DNA of 64,000 bases. It comes from Coprococcus eutactus. GTDB taxonomy: Bacteria; Bacillota; Clostridia; Lachnospirales; Lachnospiraceae. Shown here piece by piece: positions 8,466-16,512 of the stretch (position 1 is its first letter; each line of letters opens with the position of its first letter). Location: positions 1,782,001 to 1,846,000 of the forward strand of contig NZ_CP102278.1 of the NCBI RefSeq assembly GCF_025149915.1, in the 5' to 3' direction. The notes under the pieces are model-generated. The model made no database searches and was not told where the DNA came from. It saw nothing but the letters and a program-made list of their open reading frames with translations. The translations under genes were made by a program, and so were the position numbers.

Positions 8466-9122
8466 TTAAGCTTTTATTAATTGTTTGTCATATCCTTCTT
8501 TTACCAGTATTTGAAACGCGTCCCACACCGTATCTGGGATCTCCTGTTTTATCTGAAATCCATTATCACCATAAACATCTATACGCTGTAGATCTCCAAC
8601 CATAATATTGATAAAGTCATCAACCGTCAATTCTTCCGATTCCTGATAGTATGACAGGTATTCCTCGAATGAATATTTGGGTGATGTAACAGAAAAATTA
8701 AGTTCTGGCCACTGTTTCTTCAATGTAGCAAATAATCGTCTTTCCTTAAAAGGTTTATCGACCACAATAACACTGTCTATTGAAATAGTTTCATCTGAAA
8801 TCATTTTCTTTGTGAACTGTATGTTCTCACCAGTGTTGCTGGATACATTCTCTATAAAAATCACATCTCTTGGAACACCTTTTTCAATGGCAACCTCGGC
8901 AAATTTGTTTGCTTCGGGTTTATGCCAGATTTTTTGAGTAATTCTACCTAACCCTCCTGTAAAAATAATATATCTCCCATGACCTGATAAATAAAGCTCT
9001 GCAGCCCTTTCGGCCACATGAAGATCATGACTTCCAAAAGCTATAATTCCATCAGCAGGCACAACATCTTGATCTAGATGATGATAATCCCATATAACTT
9101 TTGCACTTTTAATATCAAACAT
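8466..9122 (-). CDS. YdcF/DUF218-like protein
   Basis: 218 residues from ATG 9122 (GAGGGTG upstream). DUF218/YdcF features: DGIIAFGSHDLHVAERAAELY, FTGGLGRITQKIW, EKGVPRDVIFIENVSSNTGENI and IVVDKPFKERR. The fold is an alpha/beta Rossmann-like domain linked to nucleotide or cell-envelope functions (YdcF binds S-adenosylmethionine; SanA/ElyC act in the envelope). This copy lacks a transmembrane anchor. It lies between two TIR genes, so it may process or sense a nucleotide in the same system; that is inference. Confidence 0.8.
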   Translation of the reverse strand: MFDIKSAKVIWDYHHLDQDVVPADGIIAFGSHDLHVAERAAELYLSGHGRYIIFTGGLGRITQKIWHKPEANKFAEVAIEKGVPRDVIFIENVSSNTGENIQFTKKMISDETISIDSVIVVDKPFKERRLFATLKKQWPELNFSVTSPKYSFEEYLSYYQESEELTVDDFINIMVGDLQRIDVYGDNGFQIKQEIPDTVWDAFQILVKEGYDKQLIKA

Positions 9123-9133
9123 ATTAATCACCC

Positions 9134-10450
9134 TCACTCAAATACTTGTTTTAGATTTTCTAATTTCTTTTCCTTGCCCTTCCAATAGTTTCTTTTAGCA
9201 TTTTCTAATGCCATGCGATAGTATTTTTCGGCTGATTGTTTGTCTCCTACATAACTATAATATTCAAACAAATTCTGATATAAACCTACATGGTATATTT
9301 CATCAACAAAACTTTTGCACCTATCGAACGAAGATAGGAGTTCGGGAAGAATTCCTTTTGCCTTTTCAAAATCATTATTCAGAATATATAGTTCTAACAA
9401 ACGCCTTTGAGTATAAAAGAGTTCCTTGGGATTCATGCTAATATCATCCATATGAATTAGCAGAAAATCGCTCATTATCTCTTCTTTATTAATCACTATT
9501 AATTCTCTCTGAGGCAAGAGCAACGAATCTGTATATGGAACTTCAAATATTTGATTTTCATCGTTTATGCAGTCTATCAAATCTTCACAAAGTTCATTTG
9601 CATATCCAAAATTTCTTTCCTGCTTATAAGTTACGGCAATAAGCCACTTTGAATAGACAATTCTCTTAAAAGCCACATCATCATACACAGATTGATTAAG
9701 ATACGTCTTAATGGCAGAATTCAGAAGATTGCGTGCATCTTTAATGTATTTTTTAACCCCAGAATGAATATAAATCACTGCCAACTGTATTTTCGTTTCA
9801 GCAACTCCTGTCAAATAAATAGAGCATTTATCAAGTGATTCCATCACTGTCCTAATAGTATACTGTTCTACCGCATACTTATCGACCCAAGTTTCAATCA
9901 TTTCAGCATTTGGATTATCTTTGTACATCTTTTTCAATTTAGTTAAAAAAATACTAAATTCCCTATTTAGCGCATTTCTTTCTTTGCTAATTAACCACGT
10001 CTCAATATCTGATATCTTATCAATACTAAAGGAGCTTACAGTTTCACTTTCCTTGTTACATTCAAATTTTATTCGTTCAATTAGTTCTCTAAGCGAATCA
10101 GATTGTAGCTCAAATGCATAATACCTTTGTACGTCCGTTAAGAAAAAATTAAACATATCTGTCAAAATGCAATCTTCAATTACAAACGGGATTACACACT
10201 TGGTTTCAGATAATGCGAGACTAACCTCTTTTGGCACCCATTGAGATTCCTGCGATTTTGATGTTAGCATTAAAAGAAACACCTTGCAATTTTTTATTGC
10301 CATTGGTATTTCTTTTGCATAACTTGATCCAGGTGGGATACATTGTGGAGCCATCCAACATGAAATTCCATTGATTTCGAGGATGTTCTTCACACTATTT
10401 ACTTTATCAAAATCCTTAGAACTATAACTTATGAAAACATCCTTCTTCAT
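9134..10450 (-). CDS. TIR domain-TPR protein
   Basis: 438 residues from ATG 10450 (AGGTG upstream); a GTG nine bases earlier is less likely. TIR domain at about 1-130: KKDVFISYSSKDFDKVNSVK, CWMAPQCIPPGSSYAKEI, and SQWVPKEVSLAL, where E75 sits at the NADase catalytic position. The remaining 300 residues are helical TPR-like repeats ending AEKYYRMALENAKRNYW. TIR-TPR proteins in bacteria are often NAD-degrading effectors triggered through their repeat part. It starts nine bases after the frameshifted RyR gene. Confidence 0.85.
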   Translation of the reverse strand: MKKDVFISYSSKDFDKVNSVKNILEINGISCWMAPQCIPPGSSYAKEIPMAIKNCKVFLLMLTSKSQESQWVPKEVSLALSETKCVIPFVIEDCILTDMFNFFLTDVQRYYAFELQSDSLRELIERIKFECNKESETVSSFSIDKISDIETWLISKERNALNREFSIFLTKLKKMYKDNPNAEMIETWVDKYAVEQYTIRTVMESLDKCSIYLTGVAETKIQLAVIYIHSGVKKYIKDARNLLNSAIKTYLNQSVYDDVAFKRIVYSKWLIAVTYKQERNFGYANELCEDLIDCINDENQIFEVPYTDSLLLPQRELIVINKEEIMSDFLLIHMDDISMNPKELFYTQRRLLELYILNNDFEKAKGILPELLSSFDRCKSFVDEIYHVGLYQNLFEYYSYVGDKQSAEKYYRMALENAKRNYWKGKEKKLENLKQVFE

Positions 10451-10459
10451 AAAAAACAC

Positions 10460-10808
10460 CTAATCTCTATTACTCTTTATCTCATAGCCCAACTTTACAA
10501 TTAACTTCAGAGTCTCTAAGGCAGTATTTCTGTCATATTCCTTTTCGCTCTCAGGAAGTTCATCATACGGAACTAGAGTTGGATTTGTTTTTTTTAATAT
10601 CATCTCTAAACTCCCCATACACCCAGCCTTCTTCAATTCTAGATTTAACGAAGACATCGTGTACGTTTTTGGCAATTCTCTCCGTAAGTTTTAGTAACTT
10701 CTCTGGCAGAACTACATCGCTAGCAAAACAATTTATAGCCTGAATTCTTCCAATTGATAAATCCAATTCATCAGGAAGCGGAATGTTCTCAATATAACAA
10801 GGAATCAT
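10460..10808 (-). pseudogene. RyR-domain protein gene with frameshift at an A8 tract
   Basis: The first frame (10808 to 10563) gives VVLPEKLLKLTERIAKNVHDVF, RIEEGWVYGEFRDDIKK, then goes out of frame. The next frame (to 10460) continues NPTLVPYDELPESEKEYDRN and TALETLKLIVKLGYEI. Joined, they match the intact RyR protein at 11107-11397 from end to end. The break lies at eight adenines (minus strand; T-run 10588-10595). It is either a mutation, a sequencing error in a homopolymer, or transcriptional slippage that restores the frame in some transcripts. Confidence 0.75.
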
Positions 10809-10869
10809 TTTTATTTTCCCTTTTTGGCGTTGTTAGAGCCCGGGGAAATTAACACCACATACTGCATTT

Positions 10870-10950
10870 TCAACTTTTCTATCTCTATGATAGCAACTTT
10901 TTGCAACTTTTCCAACTTATTTTCGGTAGTTTTTGCAACTTTGCGAGCTT
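10870..10950. repeat. Short direct repeats upstream of the frameshifted RyR gene
   Basis: The 298-base gap 10809-11106 holds, on the minus strand, three spaced copies of AAAGTTG(C)AAAA (reading GCAAAGTTGCAAAAAC, GAAAAGTTGCAAAAAG, GAAAAGTTGAAAATG). Repeated sites ahead of a gene may be operator boxes. The remainder of the gap is AT-rich with a terminator at its right side. Confidence 0.35.
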
Positions 10951-11025
10951 TATGCTTCAGAGGTATGTATCACCTCTATGTTTAGTATTTTACAGTACGC
11001 TTTTCATTCAATACTTATGGGGAAT

Positions 11026-11066
11026 TTAAAAAATGCCGAGAGGATAGTTAGTTATCCTCCCGGCAT
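11026..11066 (-). terminator. Rho-independent terminator after RyR gene
   Basis: ATGCCG and GAGGATA arms (11033-11066) form a 14-bp imperfect stem, followed on the minus strand by TTTTTT. It ends the leftward transcript of the kinase-RyR block before the second RyR/TIR block begins. Confidence 0.85.
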
Positions 11067-11106
11067 CTGAATTAACATATGCGTATTATAGATACACTAC
11101 AAGTAA

Positions 11107-11397
11107 TTACTGCTTGTCGCATGTTATTTTGTATCCCAGCTTAACAATGAGCTTCAATGTCTCAAGCGCTGTATTCCTGTCATACATTTTCTCGCTCTCA
11201 GGCAGTTCTTCGTATGGCACAAGCAACGGAGTTGTCTTCTTCTCCAGATTCTTTATCTCGCCCAATGTCCAGCCTTCTGATATTCGCCCTACCGCCCATA
11301 CATCATGAACATTTGAGGCTATCTGCTCTGTTAATGCGAGTAAGTCCTCCGATAGTATTACATCATCTGTGTCAACCGGTTGTGGTTTGTACATCAT
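11107..11397 (-). CDS. Small RyR-domain protein
   Basis: 96 residues with AAGGAGG ahead of the ATG. The pattern LTEQIASNVHDVWAVGRI, SEGWTLGE, PLLVPYEELPESEKMYDR and LGY is the RyR repeat (ryanodine-receptor type, PF02026), here as a stand-alone single domain. Bacterial RyR domains are suspected ligand- or nucleotide-binding modules. It lies 19 bases after the giant kinase gene, which itself holds a RyR-like segment, and has a frameshifted paralogue just downstream. Confidence 0.85.
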   Translation of the reverse strand: MMYKPQPVDTDDVILSEDLLALTEQIASNVHDVWAVGRISEGWTLGEIKNLEKKTTPLLVPYEELPESEKMYDRNTALETLKLIVKLGYKITCDKQ

Positions 11398-11416
11398 TCA
11401 TATCCTCCTTAATTCA

Positions 11417-14400
11417 TTATTGGTTGTTTTCTCTTAACTTCTCATTTAACGTGTCTCCGATGCAGGCTAATTGCTCATCACTCCATTCACCCATATCTGT
11501 GATTTTAATATGGCGAAATCCTTTCGTAATAAAAAGTGCATCGCTCTCATCTTGATTACCGATCTTGCTTCCATATACCACATCATCAAAATATGCGATC
11601 CTATTGGGTTCATGATATCCATACTTTAGCGTCTCATAATAAGCCCGAAGTAGCAGCACCCTGTTGGTCTTCATCATTACTCTCTTAATTCTCGGAGAGG
11701 TAAATGCAAAGCTCACCTTATCGGAAGAATCCTCTCTTCTCAAACCATTGATAAAATGCTTGTCCTGTAGTTTCTCAAGCATTCTATATGAGTTTTCTTC
11801 GATGCGGCTGATATCCACCACTTCCAGATTGTTATAACCCACCCTCACATATTTGCTTTCATTATATGCTCTAACTCCATAATAGTCCAACAAGATTCTC
11901 GGATCAGCAAACAACGTGTCAAACGCATGTCTATATTTTTTAGATACGGAGAATTTTACTATGTAGCTTTCACTTGTATAATTCTCTATAATATCATCCC
12001 TTAAAATATCTCGCTCTGATAATTCTCTAAGCAATCGACGCACAGTTTTCTCCGTGTATTCCGGCAATACAAAGGATAATTTCTCGGTGTATTCATTACA
12101 CTCATTGCCAAGTATCTCAAATTGTGCCAGCGGCTTATTTCTCAGCTCATATTCATCAATACAACTACATAGTGCCCTCCACGCATTTTTGTCTGATTCG
12201 TAAATCTGCCACAATGCTTCGTAATCTTTTTGATACTCCGGAATATCAGAAATAGCACTATCCGTTCCTTTAAGCGCAGCTATGTTTTCCATTGTTAAGA
12301 AAGAGGCATCATGAATATATTGCAGATAATCACAGCCATTATGTTTCGTAAAGTGTTTATTTCTCCAGTCAAAACTATAATATGCTATGCCGGCAGACTT
12401 TATGACACTTTTAAAAGCCTCGTACTTTTTCCCATCGTGGAATAATAAATTGCTGCACTCATATATACAGTTATCGCTTTGTAAGTACTGCACTATTTCA
12501 TTATACGCCGCATCCTGTGACGGATTGCAATATAACAGTGTGCAACCTTCAAATCTGACATTTTGATACTTTCCGCTTTCTATTCCGCTTAACCCTTTCT
12601 CAAGCATATTCGTGGTGCCACATTCACGAGAACCTGCAATCACAAACCTTACTTGGCAATGTATCTCTCTGCTGTCCAGATATCCAAGCACTGCCTTTAA
12701 GCCAGTCATAACCTTATCTACATCTGAATGCTCATCGCAATAATATATATAATCTATTTTTTTCGGACACAACACAGTAACTGCCGCTACATTGTTCAGT
12801 CTGCCATTAAATTCTTCACTTTCATCAAACGCCACTACTACATGTTCTATAAAACTGTACGTCAGTATAAATGGTATCTTCCCAACCAACACGTCATCAT
12901 ACGACTTATAGTCACGATACAAGTTTGCTTCCATAACAGGAAAGAACGCTTTTTTTATCAGGGCAATCCTTGTCTCGGCATCTTTTAACACGGCTTCCGA
13001 GGCACTACTCTCAAATATTTTTTTAAGTCTTTTCTCATAATTACTATATTGACGAGTATAATTTTCCACTCCCTCCAAAATGTTTTCCAAGCAGAAACAG
13101 TATTGTCTGAAGGCACCAGAAACATCTTCTCCACATTCTTCAGCCAATTTACGAAGTTTTTCTATATCACTTTCTCTTTGCATAGGGTTATTTTTCTTAT
13201 ATTCATTGGCTCGCTTTCTGAAGCATCGATGAAGTTTAATTGACATTAGATCCAATTCATCGAGATCTGGATCTATATCCGCAACATCCCACTTCTCACG
13301 TCCCGATTCGCTGTATTTGTTGTATTCCTCGGTACTCAGCGGAGTCTCTTCCGTTCCATACACTATGCATGGATGAGTGGATTCCAACTCATTCTTTACT
13401 TTTCCCTTTTGAACACACTGTTCAAGATCAAGGTTTCCGTTCTTGTCCCGTGGCGCTCTCCAACCGGCGGTCACTTTCTCCAATACCCACCTTCTATGCT
13501 CCAGCGCAACTACAGCATCAAATTTTTCCTTTGCGCACTTTCCTGCCTCTGAATCAATGTCTTTCTTTTGAAGAATTTCTTCAAAGAAAACATTCGCCGC
13601 CTCAGAAAGGTTTTTTACCACTATAGCATTTTCATTACAAGTTCCGGCGTCTTTCTCCAGAACAAGCCCTATGCTGTACAGCTTATATCGTATAGATAAG
13701 GCAAATGCCAATGATGATTCATATCTATATCTGTCATTTAAAAATTTGTCTCTTGCCTCGTCCATATCTTTATTGAGCGAATTATCCCAAGATATATCGG
13801 CATTAAACGCCATTTGAACCAAATCTATATCTGAACTGAATGTCTCCGGCGTAATTCGCTCGTTAATACATACCGGGTATACATTTGATGTTCCGTCATC
13901 ATCAACGCTAAACTCGCTAATATAACAAACAGGGCACAGTTTATCGTTCTCTTTTAGCATTTCGATTGCAATCGTCTCTGCAATAAATCTATTCGTTTCG
14001 GTATTTCCTGCTGCTACAAATACATAGTCATATTCTTTTAGCATCGGCTCGAGACATTCATTTATAATAACAGCATTTTTATGTTTTATGCTATCTATAT
14101 TCTCATCTGAGGCTCCATCCTGTATTACCGTGAACCTGACAGTATCATCATTGTCTTTTAAATCTCGGAATACAAGATCCGCATACATGCAATCGTGTCT
14201 GCTTTTCTCAATAGAACCATTTACATTTACGAATCTTGTAAGCTCCGGTCTAAATTGTAAATATCTCTCCTTATCCTTGTCTGCTTTATCTGATATCGAC
14301 GTAATGTGTAACTTATACCCTTTGATCTGACCCGCCTGCAGACACTGGTCAATAAATATATGTCCATATGTCCCCGAACCTATAACTAAAATTTTTGGTT

Positions 14401-15667
14401 CTGTATTTCCGAATTTCAAGCTCTCGTATATAGGATGGTCATACAACATTTTTTGTATTGCAATAACCGGATCAGATATACCTGCCTCATTGAGCTTAAC
14501 TACCTGCAATGTTTCATTCTGTCCGATTCTATTGCAGTTTATTCGGGTTATAATCTCCAATGCCTTTTCTAAGTCGTCGAGGAGGTCTTCGCAAGCTTCA
14601 TATCTTCCTCCCCTATAAGGTGCCAAGCACTTTTCAAGTATAGTTACAATTAGTGACATAAACTCTTCATTTGTGCCAGCCTCTCCACTTGTAAAAAGTT
14701 TTGAAGATTTTACAAGTTGTCTTATTTCTCCATAAGTTTCATCTACGTAAAGTTCATTCCCTATACCATCTTTTACAATTATTGCATTAAATAGCACAGC
14801 TCCGATGGAATAAATATCTGCTCTATTATCTGGTTGATCTTCCATTTCTACAATTTCCGGAGCACAAAATCCATCTGTCCCCATTGGATTTAAATACTCT
14901 CCTCCCACCATATATAACGTGTTTACATCATACATGGATATCGTGTGCTCGTTAACAATCTGCCCCTCTCTATATGGCAACATGAAGTTTGATGGTTTTA
15001 TGTCCAAATGTAATAACCCCGCCACATGAATTGACATTACTCCCTCTGTAAGAGCTATCACAGTTTGGATAACTTGCAGAAGTTTAAAGTCTGAATTACT
15101 TTCTGAATTCCGCTTTATCTCCTTAATAAACTCACCATAGCTCTGTCCTACAACACCTCTCGTCCATATATATCCGGATGTTGGCACAGCACCATCTATT
15201 GCTTCACTCAGAGCTTTAATGTCTACCTCATCATATACAGCAGGACTTTCTACATCTTCATCAAAGCATCCATATAATAATTCCGGAATCTGAATAAAGT
15301 TACCCATTAGTCGGTTATCCTCAGATTCTAACATCTTGTCATTCAGCAAATTATATGCGTCCATATATTCATCACGCATTTTTACAAATCTGTCCAGAGT
15401 TCCCGCACCGGGAACTATTTGACCATTTTTCAACCTGAAAATAGAATAAACTATATTATTCTCAATATCGTCGGCAGGATAAAATTCCTTTAACAACCCT
15501 GTTTCCAAATGTCCGTTTCGATTTCGAACAGCCTCATAACATATAGCAGACCCTCCTTCGCCAACACGACCTGTAATCTGATATACTTCTTGATCATTTC
15601 CAGCCTTATTCCTTGATAACAATATGCGTTCACCGATTTTTAAATACGCTCTATTATCTATGCTCAC
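11417..15667 (-). CDS. Giant Ser/Thr kinase-Rossmann-RyR protein
   Basis: 1416 residues. The GTG start at 15667 overlaps the PP2C stop by four bases and has GGGGGAG upstream. Residues about 28-300 form a Hanks-type kinase: glycine loop GRVGEGGSA at 33-41, Lys60 in LLKEFYP, catalytic loop HLDIKPSN at 220-227, DVNT at 247-250 in place of DFG, and CAPE at 268-271. Residues about 424-600 form a Rossmann domain opening ILVIGSGTYGH, similar to TrkA-N NAD-binding domains. Residues about 718-805 are RyR-like (LEHRRW, AGWR, HPCIVYG). The last 600 residues are unrecognised. Pairing with PP2C implies reversible phosphorylation; the Rossmann and RyR parts suggest nucleotide or ligand control of the kinase. 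Confidence 0.85.
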   Translation of the reverse strand: MSIDNRAYLKIGERILLSRNKAGNDQEVYQITGRVGEGGSAICYEAVRNRNGHLETGLLKEFYPADDIENNIVYSIFRLKNGQIVPGAGTLDRFVKMRDEYMDAYNLLNDKMLESEDNRLMGNFIQIPELLYGCFDEDVESPAVYDEVDIKALSEAIDGAVPTSGYIWTRGVVGQSYGEFIKEIKRNSESNSDFKLLQVIQTVIALTEGVMSIHVAGLLHLDIKPSNFMLPYREGQIVNEHTISMYDVNTLYMVGGEYLNPMGTDGFCAPEIVEMEDQPDNRADIYSIGAVLFNAIIVKDGIGNELYVDETYGEIRQLVKSSKLFTSGEAGTNEEFMSLIVTILEKCLAPYRGGRYEACEDLLDDLEKALEIITRINCNRIGQNETLQVVKLNEAGISDPVIAIQKMLYDHPIYESLKFGNTEPKILVIGSGTYGHIFIDQCLQAGQIKGYKLHITSISDKADKDKERYLQFRPELTRFVNVNGSIEKSRHDCMYADLVFRDLKDNDDTVRFTVIQDGASDENIDSIKHKNAVIINECLEPMLKEYDYVFVAAGNTETNRFIAETIAIEMLKENDKLCPVCYISEFSVDDDGTSNVYPVCINERITPETFSSDIDLVQMAFNADISWDNSLNKDMDEARDKFLNDRYRYESSLAFALSIRYKLYSIGLVLEKDAGTCNENAIVVKNLSEAANVFFEEILQKKDIDSEAGKCAKEKFDAVVALEHRRWVLEKVTAGWRAPRDKNGNLDLEQCVQKGKVKNELESTHPCIVYGTEETPLSTEEYNKYSESGREKWDVADIDPDLDELDLMSIKLHRCFRKRANEYKKNNPMQRESDIEKLRKLAEECGEDVSGAFRQYCFCLENILEGVENYTRQYSNYEKRLKKIFESSASEAVLKDAETRIALIKKAFFPVMEANLYRDYKSYDDVLVGKIPFILTYSFIEHVVVAFDESEEFNGRLNNVAAVTVLCPKKIDYIYYCDEHSDVDKVMTGLKAVLGYLDSREIHCQVRFVIAGSRECGTTNMLEKGLSGIESGKYQNVRFEGCTLLYCNPSQDAAYNEIVQYLQSDNCIYECSNLLFHDGKKYEAFKSVIKSAGIAYYSFDWRNKHFTKHNGCDYLQYIHDASFLTMENIAALKGTDSAISDIPEYQKDYEALWQIYESDKNAWRALCSCIDEYELRNKPLAQFEILGNECNEYTEKLSFVLPEYTEKTVRRLLRELSERDILRDDIIENYTSESYIVKFSVSKKYRHAFDTLFADPRILLDYYGVRAYNESKYVRVGYNNLEVVDISRIEENSYRMLEKLQDKHFINGLRREDSSDKVSFAFTSPRIKRVMMKTNRVLLLRAYYETLKYGYHEPNRIAYFDDVVYGSKIGNQDESDALFITKGFRHIKITDMGEWSDEQLACIGDTLNEKLRENNQ

Positions 15668-16401
15668 TTTCCATCTCCCCCCTTCACCTCTGCCATAACA
15701 AGGTTATTGTCTTCATAATCATCCAGGCTAACAGCTATATAGCCGCAATCGTCTGTGAATTTAAAACTATCCAACAGTTGATTCAAATTTTTGAATTTAC
15801 ATCGTTCAAGATTATCGTTTATCCTTGCATCTGTATTAACATTTTTCCAAAAGCCATCTGTACACATAAATAGAGTTGTGCCTCTCTGCAATCCGAACTT
15901 CTTTACATCCATCACTTTCCACGCACTATCTGTTGTCACAAGGCACGGCTGTCCGGAAAACACTTTTGGATTCAATACTTTAATCATCTTCTTATCTGAT
16001 CTTATCAATTCAATTGCAGAATCCCCAAGATTCACTGCTATCATTTCCCTGTTGTCCTTGTCAATAAATACTGTGCTCACAGTTGCAGCATACTCATATC
16101 TATCTTTCTTTTCCGTAATGTTATTTTTTCGTTCAATGAAACTCAATATATGCTCTGTGATTAGGTAAGCCAATTTCCTTGAATCATAGGAAAATACACG
16201 TCTTCTCTCAATCTTAAAAAAATTTATAACTGCTTCACATGCCAGCTTCGCTCCTTCAGCACCATACTTACATTCCGTGACCCCATCTGAAATTACTGAT
16301 GTTATATATCGTTCATCCTCATAGTACTGCACATAATCTTGACAAGCTTCTCCCTTTTCCAAATGATACATTCCTGTCTTTACATATTGATTAACAATCA
16401 T
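15664..16401 (-). CDS. PP2C-type protein phosphatase
   Basis: 245 residues with AAGGAGG before the ATG. PP2C motifs: SVISDGVTECKYGAEGA, VNLGDSAIEL and MCTDGFWKNV supply the metal-binding aspartates; the terminal DN motif reads DDCGYIAVSL. It should remove phosphates from Ser/Thr targets of the kinase to which it is translationally coupled. Cytosolic, with no membrane segment. Confidence 0.9.
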   Translation of the reverse strand: MIVNQYVKTGMYHLEKGEACQDYVQYYEDERYITSVISDGVTECKYGAEGAKLACEAVINFFKIERRRVFSYDSRKLAYLITEHILSFIERKNNITEKKDRYEYAATVSTVFIDKDNREMIAVNLGDSAIELIRSDKKMIKVLNPKVFSGQPCLVTTDSAWKVMDVKKFGLQRGTTLFMCTDGFWKNVNTDARINDNLERCKFKNLNQLLDSFKFTDDCGYIAVSLDDYEDNNLVMAEVKGGDGK

Positions 16402-16512
16402 AAGCTATCCTCCTTCCATTTGTGACTGATTATCGCATATGGAAAGAGAATAGTTTATATGGGGAATCCAATATCTATCCTGAACTAAAGCGAAAAACTG
16501 CGGTATTTCTGG

